Below, in pieces: positions 49,101 to 61,100 of a DNA stretch of 64,000 nucleotides. The translations under genes were made by a program, and so were the position numbers. The notes under the pieces are model-generated. The model did no database searches and had not been told where the DNA came from. It saw only the letters and a list, made by a program, of their open reading frames with translations. The number at the start of each line of letters is the position of its first letter. Position 1 is the stretch's first letter. The DNA is from Apostichopus japonicus (Eukaryota; Echinodermata; Holothuroidea; Aspidochirotida; Stichopodidae): assembly GCF_037975245.1 (NCBI RefSeq), contig NC_092583.1, positions 10,576,764-10,640,763 of the forward strand, read 5' to 3'.

Positions 49101-52100
49101 ACTACTTACAGTTTGAGGTAGACCCTGGTTTGCTGGAAGGACAACTACTGGGTTCTGCTGGACCAACTGATCGGCTACACCAGGGGTCACACTGGCCTGG
49201 CTTACTGCTGGCTTCACCAGTATTCCAGCTCTGGGCTGAGATGGTACCTGAGGTGTCTGAGGGGTAAACGATGAGGTAACCTGAGCACCCACAGGGGCAA
49301 ACTGTTGCAAAGGAAGATAAAAACGTGAGAGATGAAAGATAACGACCTACAAGGAATTTTGGTAACACCAAATATCGAAATTAACCATTCCATCATATGG
49401 AGGAGACTCTAATAGTACTACAGAGCCAGGCGACCTTCTACATTCCGCAGAAGCACATCAGAGGTACTTCTGGGCTCTGTATATAATGAATGCACGGTAT
49501 TTAAATTTGGTAAAGTGTTTGTTTTTCTTCTAGCAAACTTAAGGGATAGATACTCTAGGTGACAGTGACTCAGTCACTGTAAGATCTTTCATTTTTTGGG
49601 GTACAATACAAATCAACTTCACAAGCTACAATTCTATATGTTTGAGTCAATGCTCAAGTTGATCATAAAATGTGTTCTTTCTTTCCTTGGGGATATATTT
49701 GCATTTCGCTGTAACCGATTCATTAGTCATATCCATTCATTAGCATATTAGTGCAGGGACAACCCAAGCGGGTCAAATAACTTGTGGTAACTTTTCTTAC
49801 CTTCTGTTGACCCTGTCCTATACCCGGTGTGTCTACGGACGTCGTGGAAGGTTCGTCGTCTGGGATGTCCGGGTCGAAGGTCACTCGCTTCTTCTTTGCC
49901 TTCCTCGGCGGGGCCGGTGGAGGAGGCATTAAGTTAGCATCAGAGGATGACGGTGCCACTAACGACGAGGAGACCTGCCCGGGAGTCGGAAGAAACTGTT
50001 GCGGCATAGCCGGCGCACTCACGACGGGCTCTTGGGTCGGAGGAGCATAGATCATATCGGGAAGCCCGGCTGGTTGTTGCATAGCTGGCATCCCTTGCTC
50101 CACCACCACAGCAGGAGGTTGTTGTTGCTGCTGTAGCTGTTGCTGCTGTAGCTGTTGTTGTTGCTGGGATGGTGGCATAAACTCAGGATGGCTAAGTCTT
50201 TGGTCATAATCTGGTGGTAGGTAGTCAGGGTGCATCGTTAATGGTTCTGGTTCCATCATCATAGTCTGTTGTTGTTGGTGTTGTGGCGGTGGAACCATAT
50301 TAGCAAAGTTGGGATCCATGTGCGGTGGGAACTGAGCATGGTTCAATTCTGGGGGAATGTTAGGGTCCATGTGGCCAGTGGGAGGTGGGTGCATACCCAT
50401 CATGTGGGCATCCAGGTGCATGTTAGGGTCCATGTGGCCTGGTGGCGGCATCATACCCTCTGCAAACCCAGGGTGCATGTTCTCCATGGGATGGGACATC
50501 ATATCCGGGTGGAACTGGTCCGGCGGCATCATGCCATCCGGCATGCCCTGCATCGGCGGCATGTTAGGTGGTACCATGCCTTGTTGCATGGCCGCCATCA
50601 TCATATGAGGATTGTTCGGGTCCACCATCATCCCCGGGTGAACGACGGGGAAACCGTTCTCGTCGACGAAGCCGGGTACGAGACCCCTCTCCGCCATGAA
50701 TCTCTCGGCCTCGGCTAGCAGCCTGGCGTGCTCCTCCGCTTCCTGCTGCCTCTTGATCTCCTTCTCCCGCTCCTCCGCCTCGACTCTCTTGGCGAAGAGA
50801 GCTCTCCGCTCCTCCTTGGAGATCTTCTTCTCGGGTGTGATGATGATGGTGGGCTCGTCCTTTCTCTCGACCGTCTCGGCCAGTTTTGAGTTTGGTCCGG
50901 CAGGAGAGTCCTTGGACGACGTGGAGCTGATCATCCCCGAAGTCTTCTCGGGACTTCGAGAGTGGCTCCTTTTCCTCCGCTTGTAATCCCTGTCTTTGTC
51001 CCTGCTCCTATCCCTGTCTCGATCTCTCCTCCGGTCATCTCTTCGGTCCCGGTCCCTGTCACGACCCCTATCCCTGTCTCTGTGACGGTCCCTGTCACGA
51101 TCCCTGTACCGGTCACGGTCCCGATCTCTATCCCTGTCACGGTCCCTATCCCTGTCCCTCTCTCGATCCCTGTATTTGTCCCTGTCGCGATCCCGTTCCT
51201 TTTCCTTCTCCTTGTCTCTGTCCCTGTCGGATTCCTTCTTTGGAATTCTATATATTTCCTGTCAAAAAAAATACAAATACACATAAATAAATACAAAATA
51301 AATACAAAAAATACAAATATAAATACAATTGAATTGAATTATCTTTACTACATTAAATTATCCTTGCTAGAAATAAATGCACAAACAAACCTAAACAGAG
51401 GGAAGATAATCATACCCACACAGCCTCCCCTTGACTTCCCCCCTACTTACCCACAAATCCTTCCCTTCCCCTTTCCCATTTCCAGTTCCATTGAAATATT
51501 ACATCAAAACACTGACACCGAAGCACAGTTCTCGCCAACCGAACATTTGCCATTTTAAAACCTACTCCAGAATTCACAGGCCACCTCTGTACTCACCTTG
51601 AGGGTGCTCCAGGATTCCAAGAGAAATTCTGCCATGTCTGAAATCTCATTTTCTGGCAGCGTTTCCTCGCCGCCCACCTTAGGTGACCCCTCCGTCTTCT
51701 CGTCCTTGACCTTTGACTTATCCTCCTCCTCCTCGCTCTCCTCTTCTTTCTTAATCTCTTCCTCTGTTTCCTTCTTTGCCTCTGCTGACCCATCTTCGTC
51801 CCCATCTTCTTTCTTCTCTGATTCCTCTCCGACCTTGCCATCCTCCTGACTCTTGGTCTTTACCTCCGCTTCACCCTCGGCAGAGTCCTTCTCTTCTTTG
51901 GTCCCCTCATCTGGTTCCTTCTCTACATCTGGTTCCTTCTTTACATCTCCTTCCTTCTTTTCATCTCCCTCCTCCTCTGTGCTGACCTCTGCCTTTGCCT
52001 CTAGAATCTCTGCCTCTTCTCTCCCTTCCTTATTCTCCAACGTGGCTTCCAAGACCACCTGCCTCAGCTGCTGCTTCTTCTTTGGGGCTTTCTCCATGTC

Positions 52101-55100
52101 GGACTCGCTCTCCGAGCTGTTGCTCTCTCCTAGCTTCTCGGTGGGGCTGTCTGTCCCCAGCTTGCGGGTCGGGGTGCCACCGGCAGAAGAGGTTTCGCTA
52201 TCGGCTTTGGCAGATTCTTCCTTGGCCCACCTTTCGACTATGGAGAGCACTTTGCTGTCCTCCAGGGCATTCTTTGTTGCTATAGGTAACTTTCGTAGTG
52301 TTTTCAAAATCTGGGATGAGAGATGGGCAAAGATTAAACTTTTAATTAGCTTTCTCCATTTTTTTGTATTTAGTACTGAAAGTATCCTGATAGTAGTTTA
52401 AGGGCTAGAATGGCTTCGTCGAAACCAGTGAAATAAAGGTTCACCAGTTTTGCGCCCTCTATCACCTCAGCTGACCACCACTTAGTGCTCACTGTCCACC
52501 AAGGTGCAAATGTAATTTATGTGACATAAAACACACTAATGCCAATATACTGAAGTAGAGAAGAAGGACACACCTGATGGGCATTAACATAAACGTGACA
52601 ATGGTGCTGTTGCTTATAATGTAGCCATACATATTATTTTTGATTTACCTGTGTTTTAAGTTCCTGAGGGTGTTCACCGAGGTCTACCATCCAGCTCCAT
52701 ATTAATGTTAAACCGTGATGGCTGAGGAAGAGCCTCAGACAAGAAGAATCTGTAGTTTCCTAAAATAAAATAAAATAAAAACAATAACACATTTAACAAA
52801 TGCTCTATATGTATTCAGTTGGGTAGACTTTATTCTTTAACTCTTGAACTTACTTGTAATGTTTTCAAGAGCTGTAGTCTTCTCTCTGTAGACTTACTTC
52901 ATACCACCTATGTTTGATCTATTCAGTCGGGTAGACTTTACTCTATAACTCTTGTCTTGAACTTACTTGTAATATTTTCAAGAGCTGTAATCTTCTCTCT
53001 GTAGACTTACTTCATACCACCTACATTTGATCTATTCAGTTGGGTAGACTTTATTTTTTAACTCTTTAACTTACTTGTAATATTTTCAAGAGCTGTAGTC
53101 TCTGTCCCTGAGTCTCTGCTCTCACCATGTATCTGGATAATTTAATAGTCTGCTCAGACCGCTTCAGACCCTCATTGTCTAAGTCTGATGCCATGAATTC
53201 AATATCTTCATCCAGCTGTTAAAATAAAACCCCCAAAAAACAACATAATTTTACTGATGGCAACATTTGTTTTAATCCTCTATATAGCAAAGAGGTAAGA
53301 GGGTTGTCTCACAGCTGTTTTTGCAGTTGGGCAGCATGTGGAAATTGGTGGAGGAAAGGGGGGGGGGGTGGTGATGAGGGTTAGCAGTCCTCAACCACTA
53401 CCTCATGCATATATTCATCGATTAGATATTGTTTCATCTCTATTTGGTTACACAAATGACAGACTTTCCACTGGCAGATTAAACATTACAGAAATGATTT
53501 TGCAAAATAAAGCTAACAAGTCCAAAACTTAACATTCTATCATATTCCTAATCAAACTCCTAAGACAGTTAATCTTATCACTGAATTATGTATGGACTCT
53601 TTGAAAACCACTGATGCTAGCAAATAAGAGCCACAGGGAATACAAATATACAGAGAGCAATCCTTAGCTCTGCCAGCTGTGAGACAACTTGAAAAAAAAA
53701 GAACCAGAATGCAAAAATGCATTGTGGATACCATGAGGTAACATGAGCATTTCTCTTTATGAATCTAATGCAAGTGAACATGAGAGTGAACATGTTTACA
53801 AGGTTTTCACAATTTGACCCCTGGTGACCTAAATTGACCTCCACCAAAAACAATAGGCTTCTTGTACTCAATGTGGTACTTCTACACACTAAATATGAAA
53901 TTGGTCTGACCTTTCCTTCTTGAGATATTGTGTTTACAAGCTGGGCGTCACAAACGCACTCACACACATACAAACACACATACGCCATCATGAACGCAAA
54001 GGTTACGATTATCATCGAAACCAAAAATGAATATTGAAGCTACATTTATTCTGAGGCCTTATAGTCCGTGACAGCTGTAATACAGAATTCAATCGTTTGG
54101 AAGAACTCCAACTTACATCTGTAACTTCTCTCCTTTTTCTGTCAAACGATGTCCGTCTCTTTGGAGTCGATTGGTCCCGCATCTTTTTGGGTTTTCCAAT
54201 GTAACCACGGCAGTTCGATGCACCACAATGACATTTTTGAAGCTCCTCTCTGACATGGGGGGGGGGGGGAGAGAGAGAAAATGTAAGAAACGATACATTT
54301 TCCGTAAAGTAAGTTGTAAAACAATTCATCACGATCGGCACAAAATGGGCAAAGATTGCTACATTTCTTGTTTTTTGGAGTAATTAGTTAGTGTTCTGTT
54401 CCGCACGAATGAAAAGACGGACCTCTTCTCACCCACAAAAACATAACCCTAACCGCAATGCTGACACTTTGATCTCTTGACAATTGATTTCTCGTCCCAA
54501 ACCCTACATGCAAATGAGGCTTGCCTATCAACACCTAAGACGTGCATCGGTTTGGGCGTGAAAGGGCACTGACGCCTTTTTAAAGTTTTTTGTGTCAGAC
54601 AATACAAATTGGATTTCTGCATCTACAGACCAATATTATTCTTACTAACCCATGGAATGTTATTATTGCTATTGCAATAAACTAAGGACAGTCTGTTCCC
54701 ATTATTATTTTATGCAAACTGTTAGAGGGTTTGGTCTTGCAGTGTTCATGTAAACTCTAACAGTTTGCATAAAATAATGATAAAATTTAACATTTTGCAA
54801 AAAAAATGTTGAATTAACAAGATCTGATAAGTTGTCAATTAAACATTTTGCAGAAAATTGTTCAATTGCTCAGTTGGTATGAAGTGAACAATTGAACATT
54901 TTTTGCAGAAAAATGTTGAATTGACGACATACGATAAGTTTTCAATTAAACATTTTGCAGAAAATTGCTCAATTGCTCACTTGGAATGAAGGGAACAATT
55001 TAATATTTGCAGAAAATTTTTAATTGACACATTATAAGTGGTCAATTCAACATTTTGCAGAAATATGTTCAATTACTCAGTTGGAATAAAGTGAACAATT

Positions 55101-58100
55101 GAACAATTTTCCAGAAAACTGTTGAATTGAGGAGATCTGATAAAAGTTTTCAATTAAACATTTTGCAGAAAAATGTTCTTTTATTTTTGATAAGATATTA
55201 TCTTGTTATCTAAACAATTTACTGGAAAATGTTGCCTTATTGGGGCAAAGTTTTCTTATGTTGATGGCACTTTTAAGTTTCCGTAGAATCACTATAAAAT
55301 ATTAAGATGTAAAGCATGGAGAATCCACGTACCCATACTGTTCAAACTGATAGTCGAAAGTAAGCTCGGTACCGGCCTTGATGGCCCCCTTGGTGAAAAA
55401 CCCAACTCTCAACTGACCGTTGACCGTCCACTGTGGCAACAGGAAGTAAAGAAAACGAATAATGAAGTCAAAATCATGGCAAAAATTATTTTGAAAAAGT
55501 GAAAATAAAAAATAAACAAAAAAAAAAATAAAGAGAAAAGAATAAGATATTGAATGCTACTGACCGAAGGAGAATTAAAAAGATGAAAACCGGCCAAACT
55601 TTCGTCGAACCTAACACATTAAAGGCTTGCATATCTAGGTGTCCAAATAGGACACAGATGTACCTATACCTACACACAGTGGTAATGGACAACAATTCCA
55701 GATACAACTTGTGTCTCGAACCACCGTTAGTAACTATTTTTTGGGTTTTTTTTGGGGGCATATTAGAAATACATGGAGATAACAGAAATTGCCTCCCATC
55801 CAGCAGGTCTTATTATATGACTACAAAATATGACAGAGAAAATGTGATTCTGTCAAAAACAGCTCGTATTCTCTAATGGGCTGTCTCTCCAACAATGCCA
55901 CAGTCAACAGAGGGCGCTATCACATCCGCGATACTTGAAGATCTGACAGTTACCAAGTGCATCTGTTTGTCCCATCTTGTGCGTTCACATGCCCGTGAAG
56001 CGCACATCGCATGATTGTGTTAACTCGAATCCGGGAGCCGTACACGTGTGGGTACGTTACCACACAAATTATATGGTATACCGATATCACAGGGCTAAAT
56101 CCCTGGATATCCCCCATTAGAGCTCATTAAATCTTACCTTTTGTGTTTCACAGTTTGGATCACAGCTGTGGTTTATGAACCTGGATAAGTTACCTCTCTT
56201 AGTAGCATCAATGATCTAGAATTATAAAGAGAGTCATAAGTTTAACAAAAAGCATCCATGATATATCACCCCACATCTTGTTTTTCTGACTATCACAAAA
56301 AAAATGTGTACACTTATCATATATATTAACATTAAAACAACAACTAATTAAGTCCAAAGCAATGTATGAACCTGCCTAAAATATAAACAACAACAAATTT
56401 TGGGGCCTGTCTGTGGTATAAATTCCTCTGAAGTTCTTATACTCCTGGCGGTCAACCGAAAAACCCTCACACATTATGTTCAGCTAATGAAGACGGCCAA
56501 CTTGCACAGTTCGACATTCACCACAAATGATCTTGTTTGGTTTTCTTTGTGTATTTTCTGAGCAATACTGACTCACAAAGCATACTTAAAACTATTTAAC
56601 TATTCTATCGCTTACAACTTTCCTTCTGACTGTACACAATATACTATACTTTCCACAATCATATCCTATGTTTAAAAGATTGTCTTCAAACTGAACGTGA
56701 AACAAAAAATCAAATATACAAATCATAAAAAAAAAATTTTTTTTTAAATAGTGGTAGTTGTATTCACCTCCTCTGTTTTTAATGCCATGAAATAAAAGTG
56801 ATGCTGTCCTTCCTTCTTATACTGTCGTGCACGAGACCGGAATTCGGAACTTGTCAGAACTACGCCGCAGTATTCCATGATGAAGGTATTTCTGAGAGAG
56901 AGATAAATGCAGAATCCATTTTGAAAACTAATTCTCTTTTTTTTTTTTTTCAATTATCAAATTCAAATTCTCAGCGTCTTTTACGATTCACAAAATATCT
57001 GTTTATTGGATGAAACTACCGCTAAACCGTCTGCAAATAGAGACCGACCCCTGGTTCTATTATATTACCAAGTATTCAGGTTTAATATCACACTTCAAAA
57101 CAGGTCCTAATATTGCAGAATTTTAACCACTCTATTTAAGAAATGCCAGTGAGGAATAAAACTTCTACTGACTAACATCAAGTTTATCACAGGCATTTTT
57201 CTAAATTAAAACCACACTTAAGTCACTGTACAGGCCTTCGAGAGCAGCCCAATAATATTTGCTGATGATAAGGGATAAGGGAGTGTTAGCTCAGTGGTTA
57301 ACGCTGGTGCCTTTCAATCATAAGGTCCCAAGTTCGAGTCACTCCCAGATTAATGTATGTCGTCCAGTTACAGAGTTGTTGACAATTCATAATCATGGGC
57401 GTTAAATATGAATCTAAGAGACTAACTTCGGTCAGCTTGCGGCTTTGATAAGCCAATGAGGCTTCTTCGCGAGTTCCTGCAGGCTGCCAGGAGGATCTAA
57501 AATACATACATACATACACACACACATAAGCAGTAATACAGGGCTTATGTTACTGTACAAAAACCATGACGATTCTTTCTCTGAGAATTTGCTAACCGAC
57601 TTACCACGTCTTGAAGTTCTTCTGAATGTCTACTGGCAGAAAATTTGCCAGTGAGATTTTTGTCTACTGGAAAACGGCAAAATCCACTGGCAATTTGCCA
57701 GTGAAGAGCCTGAATTTCTGAGGGCCTGTTCAAAGAGATGTATCCACTATGGGACTATTTATCCACTGATATTGTCACAGATATCTATGATATGGACTGT
57801 TTCGACCCATGGCAAGATCTACACAACTTTGGAGAGAGGAAGAGAAAGGGCTTACGCTCTGAGGTCTTGAAGCGCTTTCATTCCGTGTCCTTTGTTCTCT
57901 GCGTAAAAGATTCCCACATCCGAGTACTCCCTCTGTGGAAGAGAAACAAGAAAAAATTCAGAAAACGGAGAAAAGATGAGACAGATTGTTTCCTGTTTGT
58001 CAAAAGTAAGATAAAAAATCTAGTAAAAATGGCAGGGTTTTTCCTTTCTGAGTTTTCTAGACTCGTCATTTTCTTGAGGTGCGTCCGTGATATTTTTCAA

Positions 58101-61100
58101 GGTCTGAAAACCGATGATGCGAGCTTGATCAACTTGACTGACTGTGGGAACGGTTCAGCCTTCTGGGACAAATCCACAGAAAGAGCCGGTTGTGTGCAAT
58201 CCAGTGAGGTTCATTATATCCTATCCTATGGAACCTGAGTAACCTAAAAGAGTGGGCTGTTTTAGAGGGTAAATAGATGCTACACATCGATTAAGACCAT
58301 TAAAAAAATTCAGCAAAGGGGTGGTGGAGTGGTGGTTAGAAAGGGAATCAAATGTAAAATTTTATCACTATCAGTATTGAGCTTCTTTTGTCTTAGCCTT
58401 GTCTTACAGTAGTGATACACAAGTAGCCACATATCTTCTTATACAAGAAAAGTACCATACACAGAGTTAAAAACTATCATTGATGGCGTGTAACACTCAA
58501 AACATGACACTCACCCTCTGAAATCTAACGTTTGTGCAATAGTCCCCACAAGGACATCTTGAAGTGCTGCAAAGGAGGGATGAAAAGGTAAATGCAGTGA
58601 GAAAACCTATAAAACTGTAACAGACATTAACCCCCCCCCCACCCCACCCTTTTTCTGAGAGAATTTTGTTCTTCATCACACTGTACTCACACAAATTATG
58701 GAAGTTCAACAACTGGTTTCCCATTTCCATTGGAAAAGAAAAGTTTCCAAAGATTTCTGCTTTGAAAACGAATGAACCATGACATATTTCCCCTTTCGCA
58801 GATAAACTCAAACATGTGACACGACCAATACTGCCCAAGACCAAGGGAGGAAACGAATGTTCCATGTTGATTTGGACTAAGAGAATGTATGAATATGTTC
58901 CATTTTACACATTCAAACATGAGTTTCCTTTCCAATGAATTTCTTTTCGTTTTCACATTTCATGAAACTGACAGATTCTGATATATTCCTTTCACAGCTG
59001 CACTGCCCTTCGAATGGATTCAAACTAAGATAATCAACTTAACGAGGTGCTCTGTCGCTATAATTAATCAACTCCTCACCATTCGATCATTAGCAGTCGA
59101 TTCAGGCAATTTTCTCCACATGCTACCATCCCCCGAGAGCGTTCGTCCCTGGACGTAGTGCAGTCGCAAACCATCCGCTTGGCTTCCTTCACAGCTTTGG
59201 ACTTTTTTCTACGATCACAAAACAAAAAGAGAATTTTAACTGCCAAATAAAGTCAAGTAAAATGTTTACGGCAATCATTACATCTCTGAGACAATCCAGT
59301 TACGTCGGTGGATTAAGATACCAGAAACATTAACAGAGAATCTTATGGCCCTTTCTACACCAATGATAATAATAATGACAACAAAAGAAAGGAAACAAAG
59401 ACTACCATAATGGCTAACAAGTTTGGTGCCAAATGATGTTTTCTTATGAAGTGGTGTAGTTAAATTACTGAAAACATTTTATAACCTGGCAGTAACTGGT
59501 AAGTTACTGAATTCTTACATGGTGAAATCAAAAGTTGTCCAATTCATTCATCTTTTGCACAACAAAGCTCAGTACCGTTCCACTCCTGATGTCGTCTAAA
59601 TTTGTGCTATTCAGGCCAGAAACAATCTTCTCAAAATCGAGAAAAGGCTGTCATAGAATTGGCTTCCCCCCCCCCACCTCCTGCTCACCGAACAAAAAGA
59701 AATCTCATCCATGTCATTGACTTACCTCTCTGTCTGGTAGTAATTTTCTGTCAGTTTCTCAAATGGTGGATAATTTTCCTTTTCCACTATTCCCCACTCT
59801 TTGAAGTTAGCCTTCCTCTCTACCTCCCTTTCACGTTCCCGTTCGCTCCGCCTCTCTCGTCGGTCCCTATCCCGTTGACGTCTATCATCCTTTTCTCTCT
59901 CCTCCTTCTCTCGTTCCTCTTTAGCTTTGGAATCCTTCTCTCCTTCCTTTGGGTCAAGAATTTCTCCGGGCTCCAAGCTAGTCTGGACTGGTTCCTTGCC
60001 CTCTGTTTGTACCTCTTGACCGCTACTCTCCCCCAGTTTGTCCTCTTTGTTCTCTTTCTGTCCTTCCAGGGGTATGGCCGACGACACATCTTCGCCCGTA
60101 AAGGACCCACTTTCGATTTCCTCTGTTCCTTCCTCTGTTACGAGACCGTCTCTCTGTTTGATCTCTTCGCCTGATGTGATGTCTGATTTCTCTTTGACTG
60201 TCTCGACCGCAGGTCCCCCGGTGTCCTCTAGCTTTGGTATTTCGTGAACTGTGACGCCGCTACTCGTCTCCCTTTCTAAGACTGGTACTACCTCAGAGAG
60301 GGGACCATCCACCTCCATATCGCCCACAGATACCAATTGCAGTTCCGGGGGTGAGTCGGGCGTAGTGGATTCTGGAATCACCGAATCAATCGGCTCTAAA
60401 GGCAGTGGTCTCTGATCTATTTCAGGGATCTCTGATGATGATGTTGGAGAGCTTATTTTGTATTCTTCCTCCTCCTCCTCCTGTTTAACCTCTGCCTCTT
60501 CAACTGCTTGCCTACCTGCATCTCTATCCTCAGAATCCGTCTCCATCTCCTCTGGTTTGATTTCAGGTGCAATCTCCATCTCTGGTGGAACTGCCAGATC
60601 AGGAGAGTTCGCTGGCATCTGTTCCGGACCTCCCTGCGACGACTCGTCCAAAACAGGTCCTCTGTTTTGCTTCTCACCTTTGTCATCTCCCTGTCTCTCT
60701 CCTTCCATTTTGACGTCTTTCTCTTCATACCTATTCTCTGTCAATCCACCTTCATCCTGTTCCTTTCTGATTGCAACGCTTGCTTCATTTTCTCGTTCTT
60801 CATCTTTCGGAGAGGTTGACTCGACTACATCTTCACACCCACCAAATCCACTGGTAATGTTCACAGCAGCTGGTACACCCTCCGAACTTCCCACTGTTGT
60901 AGCATTCTCTGAATCATCCTGTACACCCTCATTCAGCATTCCTACAACTTCTTTTTTCCCTTCCACAATCTCACTTTCCTGACTTTGTTCGTTCGGTGTG
61001 ATTCGGTCTGTTACCTTGTCCTCTTCAACGGATGCACTAACTCCGATATCAACATCTTGATCAATTATATCTTGATTGTCGACTTCCTTTTTCTCCTCAT

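Larger units (their letters stand above)
54117..59208 (-). other. SETD2: SETD2 catalytic AWS-SET-post-SET exons
   Basis: AWS (59080-59208, 58515-58566): zinc-binding cysteines in CDCTT...CGENCLNR...[12 protein letters not shown] (57856-57932, 56768-56891, 56138-56215, 55333-55430): ENKGHGMKA for cofactor binding, NTFIMEYCG, the core [11 protein letters not shown] and the catalytic-tyrosine motif ELTFDYQF. Post-SET (54117-54249): [13 protein letters not shown], the CxCxxxxC zinc site. Every key residue is intact, so the enzyme should be active. Confidence 0.96.

Noticed and set aside
50269-50718. 149-codon plus-strand frame
   Set aside because: Antisense shadow of the SETD2 linker exon; His/Val-rich composition mirrors Met/Pro-rich codons.
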